This document shows positions 50,477-63,000 of a DNA stretch of 64,000 nucleotides, piece by piece. The translations under genes were made by a program, and so were the position numbers. The notes beneath the pieces are model-generated. The model was not told where the DNA came from, searched no databases, and worked only from the letters and a program-made list of their open reading frames with translations. The DNA lies in the NCBI GenBank assembly GCA_010645155.1, contig CM021315.1, forward strand, positions 10,201,898 through 10,265,897, in the 5' to 3' direction. How positions within the stretch are numbered: position 1 is the stretch's first letter; each line of letters opens with the position of its first letter. This DNA is from Tigriopus japonicus. Its lineage: Eukaryota > Arthropoda > Copepoda > Harpacticoida > Harpacticidae.

Positions 50477-50716
50477 GTGTCCAAAAGTGTCCAAAAGTGT
50501 CCAAAAGTGTCCAAAAGTGTCCAAAAGTGTCCAAAAATACCCAGAAGGTGTCCAAAAATCCCCAGAGGGTGTCCAAAAATACTCAGAGGGTGTCCAAAAG
50601 TGTCCAAAAGTGTCCAAAAATACCCAGAAGGTGTCCAAAAATCCCCAGAGGGTGTCCAAAAATACTCAGAGGGTGTCCAAAAATCCCCAAAAGATGTCCA
50701 TAAGTGTCCAAAAGTC
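50477..50716 (+). repeat. Left minisatellite array, gtgtccaaaa units
   Basis: Five tandem 10-mers gtgtccaaaa (50477-50526) lead into longer units in which gtgtccaaaa alternates with atacccagaag, atccccagagg or atactcagagg spacers. A higher-order repeat of 83 bp is visible: atacccagaagg at 50537 recurs at 50620 with the same following units. Frames here read as repetitive CPK-type peptides on all phases and are not genes. Confidence 0.9.
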
Positions 50717-51544
50717 CAACAAACGTAAAAGAAAGTTGTACAAATCTGACGAAAAACCAGTTACACTACATAAGTAATTGAATTCTAAAGAATGCATGGT
50801 TGTGTACGTAAACAAAAATAGTTCTATTAAAGGGAAAATTACTTGGAGAAATAAACTTTGCCATGATAACTTGTTAATAAATTGTTAAAAAAATTAATGT
50901 TTTGTTTATACAATATGGTAAAATGTGTGTAACTGTTCAAAATGTTTCAAGATTTACATTTTATTTCCTCATCTGTAAACAAGAGTCTTGTCTTTTTTAA
51001 TAGTAAAACAACACTGCTTTAATTCTTTGGCAAAAGCATTATAATACCCACATTGCAATCTGATATCAGTTTGAGTGTGCTTTTTTATAGTTTACATTTT
51101 TTGGACAGTCAGGTCAAAAGACTTCTTGCCTCTTGGATGGGAAACACTTGCAACAATGATAAACTTTGGAATATAAATCAAAATACTAAGTAACCTTCTC
51201 TTGTCACAAATCAAGACACAAGTAGCGAATACCATGTTTAACATGAAGTGTGGTGTGAGCGTGTTATTAGTAGTCCCAGTCTCACATTCGTTTGTTCGTT
51301 CATTCCTTCAGTCGATCATTCTTTCCCACATTTTGGACGATGCTCGGTGGTCAAATGAAAAGAGTGGAAAGTTCAAATGTCCAGTTTGGCCTTCAAGTTA
51401 TTGGCTCATTTAATGTATTAAGTGTAAGTTTCTCATGCTGAATTGACTTATTCTTGCTTAGATTTCGTCAAGTGACGTTTATTTTGGAGAGAAAGTTTGT
51501 AGTGTTATTCTAAAAATGTTTTTAACCATTATTTTTCGAATTAC

Positions 51545-51702
51545 TATTTTTGGACACTTTTGGACACTCCTATTTTTGGACACTTTTGGACACTCCTATT
51601 TTTGGACACTTTTGGACACTCCTATTTTTGGACACTTTTGGACACTCCTATTTTTGGACACTTTTGGACACCTTTTGGACAGGGGTGGACAAAATGTCCA
51701 AA
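51545..51702 (-). repeat. Right minisatellite array, inverse of the left
   Basis: Five tandem 26-bp units tatttttggacacttttgga followed by cactcc, starting at 51545, 51571, 51597, 51623 and 51649, then a degraded tail. On the minus strand each unit holds two gtgtccaaaa motifs, the same motif as the left array. Confidence 0.9.
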
Positions 51703-51848
51703 AATCAAATGCCCACCCTGGCTAGAACCCTAGGTTGAAATTCCCCTGGCAGCAAAATCACTTTTCAAATCATGTAGTTTCCGTTAGGGATTTTTGTGTC
51801 AGGTATCAAATTGGTTGTTTGTTTGCAAGTGCGAATTAGTATCTATGG

Positions 51849-52096
51849 CAGGGGTTGGCAACCGGTGGGCCGCGGCCCAAATGTGGGCCCAAGGGTGGTC
51901 GTTGTTGGGCCCAGGAGCTATGGATAAAGTCCAAATAGTAAATCCGCAAGACATCCATAGTACTGTACTCGTGGGCCCAAAGCTCATTGATCAATAATTT
52001 GTGGGCCCCTGAACCTACCAATGCCTGTTTGATGGGCCCCTGACAACACGAATCAAAATTCGTGGGCCTTGACCCAAAAGTGGTTGCCGACCCCTG
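51849..52096. mobile_element. hAT MITE with exact 8-bp target duplication
   Basis: Starts CAGGGGTTGGCAACC and ends GGTTGCCGACCCCTG, which match inverted at 14 of 15. The 8-mer atctatgg lies on both sides (51841-51848 and 52097-52104) without a mismatch. The interior is rich in gggccc and gtgggc words. 248 bp, no coding capacity. The terminus is the classic hAT CAGGGGTNGGCAACC type. The perfect duplication suggests a recent insertion. Confidence 0.93.
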
Positions 52097-52104
52097 ATCT
52101 ATGG

Positions 52105-55100
52105 GCTTCCTTAAGAACGTCAAGGAGTGGAATCAAACCAATGAAACTGACACCATGCACCCTACCTGCATACCAAACGACAAAATACATAGAAAACAAG
52201 TAATGCGTGTAATTTCAGGATTTTTAAAGATAGGGATTCTGAAAGGGTCGTTTAAATCATGACATTGAGATAGCCAGGAAAGCACTTCATCGTTGGCTCA
52301 TCGTTTATCAACTTGATGATCAGTTAAATGACGGGTTAAATTTACCTGATTTATAAGTCCGGTCTTTAGGCACATTTACATTACCGATGAGAAATAATCG
52401 AAGAGAACTGTACCCAAAAAGAGGGTTTAACGAGAATGACTGATACCGGGAACTCCAGAACAAAACATGCTTTCTTCAAAGTTGAGGTGATCCCCCAACA
52501 TGGAAAAATAAATGTTTAGTGTGAAAGGGCACGGAAAATGGCTGAATCCGAAAAAATCCCTCCTAAAGTCGGGAAAGAATGTATATTGTCTTCTACAATC
52601 AAAAGTCAAAAAGATAACCTAAAAACATTCCGAACTCCGATCTTTATTTGATTTTTGAATATGATATTGAACTTTTTTGGCCGGCTTCTAAATAGCAATT
52701 TGACAAAACAAAAAAAGAGGAACGCTTTGAAGTTCCGATTAAAGTTGGACACTTATTGTTTATACAAATAGCGGCCAATGATTTAAAAAGAAATAGCAAC
52801 GAATTCCATATCTTGGGGGAACAGAACGATAACTAAAATCCGTTCTCCGTTTTGAAGAGAGTGGCAAAAGTCTTGTTCATTCAAAACAAACCGAAATTTT
52901 TGCCGACAGCTCTGTCGGTCCATCCTGAATGACAGGTCTGCGGTTTCTCTAAATCCAATCTTCCATTAATGTCACAAAAAAAGTTGGACTCGAACAAGCG
53001 TTAAGATTGGACTCCCAAAAATCTTTAAAAACGTTTCAGCAGATTCTCAAGAGTGTATTTACCCGCTTTGTTCTTGGTTCATAATGCTTTGGGTTTGGGA
53101 AGGCGTCGACAAACACGATAAGCATGAGAGAAAAGAACGAGGCTCACCTTTAGTGCTTCTGACAAACTGCATCTTTTTATGGAGGCTTTGTCATCAACAG
53201 AAATTTGCAAGCCACAGACATCAAAACGAGCAATCTCATTCTTCCTTCTCCAAAAGCATTTTTCTGAAAAAAAACAACTCCCTACAACTGCATTTTAAGC
53301 ATTGTTGTCTATAAATCACTCAGCCTTTCATTACTTATTATTTATTCTAATTCTGTGCCGCTGGTCCTTTAAGTGGCAACAAGTCTCTTTCCAAACCAGG
53401 CTTATCCGGTGAATATTTTTTTGGCACCAACCTGTCAACCTCACATTGTCAACACTTCCCAAAAAGGCAACTCCCAGCTATCCAATTTGAACCAACTCTG
53501 TTGCTTGTTTGACCTTTCTTCCGCAAAACCTTTATTCTTTAGCTTGAAGCAATTTGGCCAATTTTGAGCAAACCAGGTGGGCTTGAACTTGTGGATTTGA
53601 GAGAGTCAACATAATTTGACCTCGGAGCTAAACCAACGCCCATCGCATGTGTTTTGAAATGTGTTTTTCTTGAAGGTGAAAGCGGAAGAGCCATTTGTTA
53701 TGCATAGTTTATGGAAATGGCAATTTTTAGGGGACTCTTTTTTTCGTGCGCTGGCAAATTCTCCTCCAGTGTTGGATGTGAAGTAATCTTTTATAGAAGG
53801 GGAACCCAAAAATGAATTGCGAGACTCGCGCACAGAGTCGCAACCATAAAACAAATCTCATGAAGTTTCCATTCTCAAGTAAATCGCCAAGGCGGACTTC
53901 ATACTGTGTTGTACTCCTTCCACGACCATTAAAATAACTAGTCTAGCTAACGAAGAAATGTATGTACCAAACCACAGCCTTGAACTTCCTGTCTTTGGCC
54001 CATTTTTCATGGATAGAAGTGAGCACCAGACCCGTGGTATTGACACATGAGAATGAAATATGATGCGCAATTCAAGCCATTTGGTTCGCCTTTTTTGAAA
54101 TTGCATTTCGGTTTCAATGCCGCAATGACGATTTCGAGCCTTTGGAGAGGAAAAAATAGCCATTAAACCTGGGCACAATGATCACATTCTTCGTATTGGG
54201 AATGCATTTTGAATGCAATATCGATACCCTGGAGGTTTGTTGGCGTGACCACCATAACAACAATAGCATTGTAGCCCCTGAATTGACCTCAATCGGCAAT
54301 CTTTCGTTGCCATCTGCGAACTTGAAATTATTAACCTCAAAGATGATCCAAGTTTCGGATTATAGATGTGCTTGGGCGAGGCACAAAAGTCAATGCATAA
54401 AGGAATGAATGCACTCTCGCGCCAAATTTATTGTTGTTGTTAGGTTGCGCGAGTGAGTGCAACCGAACGTGTTCCAAAGTTTCAAGACAAGTTTTGCCAC
54501 CAATTGTGCACCAAGAGCCGCGAAGAAATTCTTTCGACTTCGACCAACAATAAAGAACCCGTAGTTTAGTTCCAGTGGACTTTGAAAACGTGAGCGTGAT
54601 ACAATTATTTCCAAAAGTGATTTAGGGTTCGGGGTATTTTTCAGTTAGAGCAGAGATAGCAGGGAGGGTAGGTATAACACCAACAAGATTGATAACAAAT
54701 GATGTTCCTAGAGGAACCAACTAGCCGAACAGCAACTTTTATGCCTGACTTGCATGATCATCACCATCATCCCCCTACTCAATACAATACTATGCAGTTC
54801 TTTCGTTCAGACAAGAACAAGGGGTGCATGGGGATCTTACACTGGGAATGGTTCCATGTCTGCGAAAGGGAAGAAACACTTTTGAGGATTTTACCCTCTC
54901 TAGGTAACAATTGTTAAAATGAATTGTAACACTTTATACTCTAATTTGATCAAGTAAAAGTTTTTGAGTTGATGCTGACATGGCAAGATTCCCATGTTTT
55001 ATGCAACTGGACAATTTTTGTCAGTGTGCCGGTGCTACTGAGCTTTCAAACCGCTTCAATGGAAGGAGTTGTTTATTTCTTTTGGCACCCTCCGGAAAGG

Positions 55101-55889
55101 AACATCCCACCCTCTCTTGGTGTCAAGTTTTTTACCAGCTCCTATCAGACGAGCCATTAAGTAGATGAGACCATACACCACCAACATATCGTACTTTTGC
55201 GAAACAAATTTGCTTAAACAAGGTTTATTTTTCTTCATGAGCATCATGCATAATAACTAAGCGTGCTCCAATTGAGATCCCAAAGGCCGTCCGTTCTTTG
55301 TTCCTCGAGAGCCAGATGTGTAATGTCTGGAACACATGATTATTGGACATTTCCCCTTCAAGATGAGGGTGGGTGTGGGTGAAAAGGCAGCTACCGGGAT
55401 CTCAGGGTGCGGGAAGTTAATGGTGGTGAAGTGCAGAGCGACAATGAACGTCATCAGGTCGGAACTTGCGTGGGCAATGGAGTCGCTTTTGGAACTGGGT
55501 CAACCGGGAAACGAAAACGAAACACCAAATGATTTTGGCAAGGAGCGGCCACTTTTGTGTATTCCAAGGCAAAGAAGAAAAACTTCGACCTTACAACCGA
55601 ATATTGTTGTCGTTGGAGTCCGGAAGGATCTGTGCCAAAAGAAGCCAAGCCAAGGTCGTAAAGGATGGCATCTCATTAAGAACGACATGAAAATTAGAGA
55701 AAACAGTGGTTTGTCTAGTGAGGATATCTGAGGGCAAGTCTGGAATTCCTGAATTAAACGAAAGAAAGATAGTATCTACGTTGTTCGTTACACAAAAGCA
55801 ATTTTGACCACAAATGATGAAATATGTAAAGTTAATCAATCTTTTAATTTTTAGTTATATTACCGCCTTATGATGTTTTTGCGGTGGGA
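52105..55889. other. No recognised gene
   Basis: Open frames on both strands are short and unrecognised. The longest, 55336-55731 plus (131 codons), overlaps minus-strand frames of similar length and has no domain I know. No RNA gene found. Confidence 0.4.
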
Positions 55890-56130
55890 CGAATTCAGCT
55901 GGGGATTTGGGAGCCAAAATGGTTAGGGATGGATCCGAACTTGGGCTTGGTTGTTACAAATTTTGAGTTTGTTGTTTGAGAAACAGGTTATAGTTTGGTT
56001 TGTTTGTGAACAAAAAGAAATTAAGTTAAGCTCGGAAATCTTTGGCGATCTTTTTTAAGTTTGTTGTAGGGTCAGTCTAAGCTTTGACACATCCTTGGCC
56101 ATTTTGGCACCCAAAACCCCAGTTAAATTT
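55890..56130. mobile_element. Diverged second copy of the 9208 MITE family
   Basis: The left end gaattcagctggggattt then gagccaaaatggttagggatg matches the left end at 9208. The right end catccttggccattttggca then ccccagttaaattt is its inverse with more mismatches. The outer 20 bp of the 9208 copy are not conserved here. Confidence 0.65.
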
Positions 56131-59100
56131 GCACATTAGTATGTCACTTTTGCCACTTTTGCTTGGTTTTTTTATTTTAGAATTTTTGGTCCAATTTTAG
56201 GTCATACTGTCATTTTCCCTCACTATCACTTTAAGATATTAACTGTCGCCATTGACTTTCTTTATTACAGTTTAGCAACGTTGAATGCAGACAGTTACTT
56301 TTTTAGCCCTTTAAGCCAAATAAGGAAAAAGTACGACAACAATAATATGGCAACTTTAGCTGGATTTTTACGTTGACTGCAATCCGTCTCTTGGTGGTGG
56401 TGGTGCTTGCCAACAACGAATAGAATTGGCTGATCATTGTCCTTAATTGATGAGGGTCCATTTTGCAATGTCAGTAAATATGCGCAAGAGGGAGAGAACT
56501 ACTGGATGGACGAAAATTGGACCTTTATTCTCAGCATTAGGGGTTTGATAAGGTCGGTAATGATGGGTAGGTAGCGATGTGTTCAGGTCCTGGAATGTCA
56601 ATTAATTTCCAATGAGGTGGCCCACTCTTTGGGTCAAGGATGGAGTCAGGGGAGATGAAGAAGTGAGCTGTTCCAAATTAACCCGAGAAACTCGTGCCTG
56701 CCCAAGGCTGGTTTGTAATGCATTACACTGAATGGTAGGAGAGAGATCTCATTTTGCCAAATTATGACCCTTCAGAGAGTCTCATAAATTGGACCACGTC
56801 GAGGGGATGCACGGCACTTTGTCTGCAAGTCTGGGGGCACAAGACAACAACTGGAAAGCGTTGCCATATATTCCCTATACTCTAGGCAGCCAAGTGAGTG
56901 TTGGAAGATCCTTTTGGATTTATGGTCAGTATTACATTTGATCGAATCGTCAAGAAGAGAAGTTGGTCTCGGTGAGTTTTTTTCCGAATAATATCTTCAA
57001 GAGGAAGAAAGTGGATGTGTTGGAACAAGGAACAAAAATTTGCCTGTCGTCTTGGGGAGTGCTTTTTAGAACCAGTGAAAGAGCCGCAATTTCCTCTCCA
57101 ATCCCGTCAATCAGTGCACAACTGTTTAAGAAGGTTTATAGCCATGGAGTCTTGGGTAAAAGAGAAAAACTTGAGCTCGTAAATCCTTCAAAATAACTCT
57201 CGGGTATGACTGGAAATCCCCTTTTATGCTTCCCAAACTGGTTCCCAAAATTGAGGCAGACTTTTGAAGAAACGCTTGTTTTGTAGGAAATCATAGAATT
57301 GTGGGTAATGCAAAACAATACGCAGAATATCTATGAATCTAACCGAATGCAATTCACTATGAGGTTGCTAATCAGTAAGAATGCATGAGAATTTATTATT
57401 TTCAACCATTTTAAAATCCCACGATGAAATGGAAAACTTGTCTCTCTAAATCGTTGCCTGAGAAACCCCAAGTTTTTGGGAAGGTATCTTTGAATTATGG
57501 ATGCAAAATAATATGAGATCGTTCGTGGTAATAAAATCGAGAAAGTAGACAACAAAATATCCTCCCCAGAGAAACGGGGATGTTATCGGTAGTTCTGGGT
57601 CTGACCCAAATCCTTCGTTGGATTTGGCCCGAAAAGTTCTCTTTGTCCGTCCAGAAATTTGGAATCATCCTATTGAGAGCGAACAATGGTCGGAAACTAG
57701 GTTGCCTTTTCTTCATTTTATTTATTATTCAGATCGCCAGCTCCGATAGGATTCTGGTTAACAACATTCTGCCAGATCCACTCCCTCGCTAGCATCGCTG
57801 GGCACTTTTGGAAATGGGGAATAATATTTTTCTTACCATTTCAAGACATCCTTTTGGAACATATTTTTCGAAACAAAGTACGGGAACGACCAGGCTTTTT
57901 CATCACGGATGAGTTCAGCTGGTTTATTTGCAAGTCAAAGCTCATTATCTCCCTGCGGCTCGATCATCCATGGTTCCTCCATGCCCGCTCTCCGACCATG
58001 CAAAACAACTTTCCTCTGTACATACACAACAATTTACACCATTCTCACGACACGACAAATTTATGCACACAGGCTCCTCAACCCGTAGGAGGCCAAGGTT
58101 CTCTCTCAAATAGCAAGCAAGGCCAGTGAAGTACTAATTCTCGGGGCCTCAGGGCGGATTATCCTGGCTGCTTGGCTCCAGGCGGACTTTTAATAGTGGA
58201 CCATGACAAAGGCTTTTTTGGGCCAAGTTCCGAGTAATTAGCCCTCTCTTTGGAGCCTCAAAAAAGTTCCATCTTGTTCCATCGGCTCACCCACTCCGTT
58301 TATCCATGGAGGAGATCTGTCTTGTACTGTATTGTTAAGATAAAAACGACATGACATGGACACCTTGCGACCAATCGGAAACGCTTTTACTCTTTTGCAG
58401 ACTTCATTTTTTGTCCCTCACCCCATTTTGAGGTTGACTCACCCCTCTTTCGTTCTGCACTAGTTCCACAACCAAATTTGGGTCATCTCTTAAAATGCAA
58501 ATTGTAGCTCTCCTTCCACGTAGACTGAATTGATGTGCACGTACCAGTAGTCGTCTCCATTAGGGTAAGGGAACTTTTGTGCTGCACTTCTCATACCTCT
58601 TATCTTCAAATGCCTCTCCAAAGGGAACAATGTCTCGTCTCCCTTACTTGGAACATCAAGGGATGGATTTTTTTTCAGTTAGGTGCACTTCAAAATCAGC
58701 ACCATAGAATGTACAGTACGTACAGTTACATGATTTGAGTTTGAGACGAATATTTTCTAATTGTTTTTTCCAGGAGGATGTGGCCGCTTTGTTTACAGTC
58801 TCGCTTTAGTTTGTCATTTAACTTCATTAGATTCGAAAAAGGGGCCAAGAGAGGTCAAAAGTGGAGACAAATGGCCTTTTTTGAAGGCCGAACTTGCGGC
58901 TTTTCTCCGGTAGAACAAGCAATGCAGATCTTTTAGGACATCATCTCATGCCCAAAGAGCATTAATCTTCGAGTTCAATCAATTTTCCCCGCTCATGTCT
59001 TTTGCAAACATTGTTCGTGAGGAAGTCAAGAGTAATACAGAGACTGGCTTGCTTTGACTTCATCTATGGACAGTGAAGAAAGTGCAACCGAAGCAGCCGA

Positions 59101-59802
59101 TGGCCTTCATTCCCTACCATTGCCAAGTTCAATTATCAAAGAAAATTTTGCTCTCTTTGCCGCAGTCCCTGGAGGATGAATCCCACATGGAAGTGAATAC
59201 CCGGCGTCCTTTTGAGTCTGAACGAATTATCTTGCCTTAGAAGCCCCTTTGCTCAAGCACCACAATGAATGGGATGGGCACAATTTCACGAAACGTATTC
59301 ATCCTGACAGGAACATGTACTGTCCAGAAGAGTACTTGTTTGAAAATAAGAATGGTTGTTCTTGGCTAGACTTTCATTTCGAAATGCGTCATTTTTTTTA
59401 AGTAAGAGGTTGGGAACATGTACAGAATCGGGCAATTTTTGAATCTTAAATGAGATGGCTTTCTTAAAAACCTTTATCCGTTATTTGAGGGGAAGTTTTC
59501 GATAATACTGGACATTTCGCTTGAGTTCAAAACTCGATTCAGAAACTTGGCAAAAAAATCCAAACTTCAAATGATGTTCTACCGAGGAGTGCAATGTGGA
59601 TACATAATTCATTACTTTCCGGCTAGTGAATGACCGAAAGTGTTTCGCTGGAAATTCGTGGTTCGTAATTTTAGACAAGAATTATGAAAAATGTCGCTTC
59701 AGAGCAATTAACGGTTATTTTGGGACCAAAAACGTTTGGAACAGACTGGTTTCCAAATTTCAATAGAAATTGGCTTTTGCTACTGCTTTTCCATTGACTA
59801 TG
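56131..59802. other. No recognised gene
   Basis: Unique-looking sequence, somewhat less AT-rich than the spacer around 25-29 kb, with scattered short frames (56963-57196, 57854-58129) but no family match or exon chain that I can defend. It could hold introns or distal regulatory sequence of a gene outside the window. Confidence 0.35.
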
Positions 59803-60046
59803 GGTCGGTTGTTGAGGTAGGTCTGAAGTATTGTAGAAGCCTATCTATAAACAATAGTGAAAGAAGCATGTGAGGAGAAGTAGAATAACCATGCTCATCA
59901 AGTTTGCTGCATAAGCTGTGATTGAAAAACGCAGCTTATTTAGTAAAACTTGATCAAGCATGGCTATTTCTACTCCATCTCATATGCTTCTTTTGTGTTT
60001 CTAGGTATGCTTCTACTTTACATCCAAACTACCTCAACAGCTGACC
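59803..60046. repeat. Foldback element with 110-bp arms
   Basis: The left arm (59803 to about 59920) and right arm (about 59935-60046) are inverted copies: GGTCggtTGTTGAGGTAG against its inverse at 60029-60046, gaagcatgtgagg against catatgcttc, agtagaataaccatgc against gcatggctatttctact, and atcaagttt against aacttgat. Spacer about 15 bp. No target-site duplication found. Confidence 0.85.
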
Positions 60047-63000
60047 TAATGTTTAGAGACCGGATTTGAAATTGATGATTTTTAAGCAAAGCTTGTTTTT
60101 AACTTGAAGAATATTGGCAAAAAAATGAAAATCAAGCGAAAGAGCAAAAATGAAAAAAAATCCATTTCAAAATCATTTTTTCCAAAAAACTCAATTTATG
60201 TCTTAAAAAAATTCCTGCTATTAGATTTGTTTCTTGCTATGTTTCCACTTTTTGGAAGTTCCGAGGTTCCTTCAACTAAGAAGGTTGTACCCAAATTACC
60301 AATTAGTACAAAAATGGCCACCAAGTAAATATTTGTAAGAAATTGCATGGAGACTAGTACAAAGCTTCAAGGAACTAAAAACGCAACAGGATTATATTTT
60401 GCTCACATTTATTTTCATTTTTGACCTGATATGGTCAAATGACACCTTCCACCTTTTTCTTGTCATTGCTTTGGTGAGACAAGTCAAGCGCCGCCACCTT
60501 CCTGTGATCATGGAAGAGATTGAGAAGACCTCAGCTAGCAGCAACAACATTTTGATGACCATCAAAGTCCAAAGGCATTTTGATACATTTTTGATGAAGT
60601 CATCTTGTGATTCCAAAAAACCAGACGACCAAATGTTTACATTTTAAAAACCACTTGGCCATCTCAGAAGTTTTGCTCAAGTTTATAAAACCTAAAAAAA
60701 AATTGTTAAAAATTTAGACACTTTTAAAAATATGAGTACTCAAGAAATTCGCTTCTCAATGTAAAAGTCAAACAAATTACCTCAAAAAAAATTATTTGTT
60801 GTCAATTATACTTTAAAGAATTTATCAAAAACTAAAAAAAATCAAAAAATTAAATTGAGAAAATATTTATTCCAAATCTGGTCTTCGGTTATGTATATTT
60901 TAAGTAGAATCATGTTCGGTGTCGGATCGAATAAGCCTTATTTTGGCAGATAATTACGGTTTCCGTTCAGAGCCTTTTTGTCTATCACTACTTCCTCTTT
61001 GTCCAGATTGTGATTTTCACACTACTTTTTAGTAAAAATCGGAGAAACGAAATCGATGCAAAAGTTGGAGGCAATTTCACATTAATTATCAAGGCAATGC
61101 TATGAATGGAACACATTTTATCACCCAAACTAGTAACAAACAACATAAAAGCTTACCCCCGTAAATCATCCACAAACTCAAAAGAGCCTTAAACCATGAT
61201 TCAGATTTTCTATATTGTGATCAAAAAGGATCTTATTACATGACCAACCACTGAAAAAAACACTTTAAACCAATATTATAAAGGTCCTATTTATTCAATA
61301 AATTTTTAAACAATCCAAGAAATATGGGCCAACTAAACTCCCTCAAAACCCCGTGCCCATGTTTGGTTCATTTGGTGACAGCTGAATCGAAATGATGAAC
61401 GATCGGAAAGTTGGTTGTTCCTCTGTGAGTTCCCTGAAGTTGAAAAAGAGCCTGTTCAGAAGTTCAAGCCCAAGTTTTTCACGATTTCGTGAAATTGCTC
61501 GTGAAACGAGTGAGTGACTTTGGGCTAGCAAATGATCATTTGCCGACTTTTGTGCGTGCTCAATGGTCTCACTGTCAATTTATTCTGGCTCCCACACATT
61601 TTGGATCGCTTTTCAAATGGTCCACTACAGCACATGAACATGCTCGAAGCTTGGATATCATTTATCTGGACCACTGAAGTGCTTGAATTCAATGTCACAA
61701 AAAGTGACATTGACACTTCCGATGCTGGCATTAGCAACATGTTTATGCATATTCCATTGATACTCAATACCCAATGTAAATATGGCTAATGGAGCTCTAA
61801 GTCTGGCATTGAGAAGAAGGCCCATCTGAATACACAAATATACACTCTCATCTAAATATGCTTGAAAATGCCTTGCATAGTTATTTGGGTACAGTATTCG
61901 AATACGATGTTTAGACGAAATAGCTTTTAGGGCCCATTTGAGGCTTATCATGGTTATATTAGACGAGGAAATCGTTCAACCCTGAAGCCTCCCTCAGGCG
62001 TTAAGATGTGGATTTTTTATAAATCAAATTTCATCAAAGTAAATGATTTTGTTTTGATAAGTTTGATAAGATTGGCATTTAAGGATGTCGTTTACTGAAT
62101 TTCAGCATGATACGTTCCCCCGTTCACGAGAACCAATGTTTCGAAATTTGTAGCAGCCGCAGTACATACACGCTGAATCTACAGTTCTATATACAGAACT
62201 GTATATAGAAATATATAGAACACATATAGAACTGTAGCTGAATCCAGTGACAAACTGACCCTGCAATCGTCCTTGTATACGATTGTAGGTGTAAATGTTC
62301 GGGCGGAAGAGCGTGTATTGCTCTATGCTTCAAATTACTCTTAGCGCAACAAATTTCAGTCAACCAAGAAGGTATACTTCGATTTTTCTCTGTCTGGCAT
62401 CGAATTCAAAAAATGGCATTTGTCATCCGATGCATATTTAGTGATCCTCGTATAAGAATTGCTTTACTGGGTTAGGCAAGATTAGTGAAACATTACATTT
62501 ATTAAGATGATGATTAGGACCCTTGAGTTGAGCCAAAATTTTAAATGATAGATTAAAAATCATAATAAGATACAGGAAAATCCGTATGGAACCCAAGCCA
62601 AGGTGGCAAAAAGAGGGTGAAGAATCCCACGTTGGTCAAGGCTATTGCCTTTAATATCACATGAGATCCGGCTTGATCCATGAACAAGATGGCCAAAAAC
62701 TAAAATATGTCCCCATAACTATTGGTCAGATCGTAAGAGAAGACCAACAAGGGCAACACGGACCACTTTTGGATGTAGCTGAAGCAGGATGGGATGATTT
62801 TCAAAAGGAGGAATAATTGCGTGCAAATTGTGAGATTGAAATTGAAACATTTCTACGAACAGTTGTGGTCACAGACGCTGATCACGACTCGCGTTTTGTC
62901 TTCGGCATCAAGAATCTAGTAGAGATTCCTGTTCTTATACATTGGTTAAATGCGACCTTACCTGAAAGGTACCTTACCTACCTTTTATTAGGTCTACCAT

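Larger units (their letters stand above)
50433..51720. mobile_element. hAT-type element with opposed minisatellite arrays
   Basis: Starts CAGGGTGGGCATTT and ends AAATGCCCACCCTG, perfect 14-bp inverted repeats. The 8-mer gctagaac occurs exactly on both sides (50425-50432 and 51721-51728), the length and quality expected of a hAT target-site duplication. Just inside each end is an array of gtgtccaaaa-type units, on the plus strand at the left and on the minus strand at the right, so the element can fold into a long imperfect hairpin. The 830-bp centre has no transposase. Non-autonomous. Confidence 0.85.

Noticed and set aside
50416..50777. Overlapping frames of about 95 codons rich in CPK, KVSK or FGHFWTLL repeats
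   Set aside because: They are open in all phases because the underlying 10-bp motif lacks stops; they are minisatellite, not protein genes.
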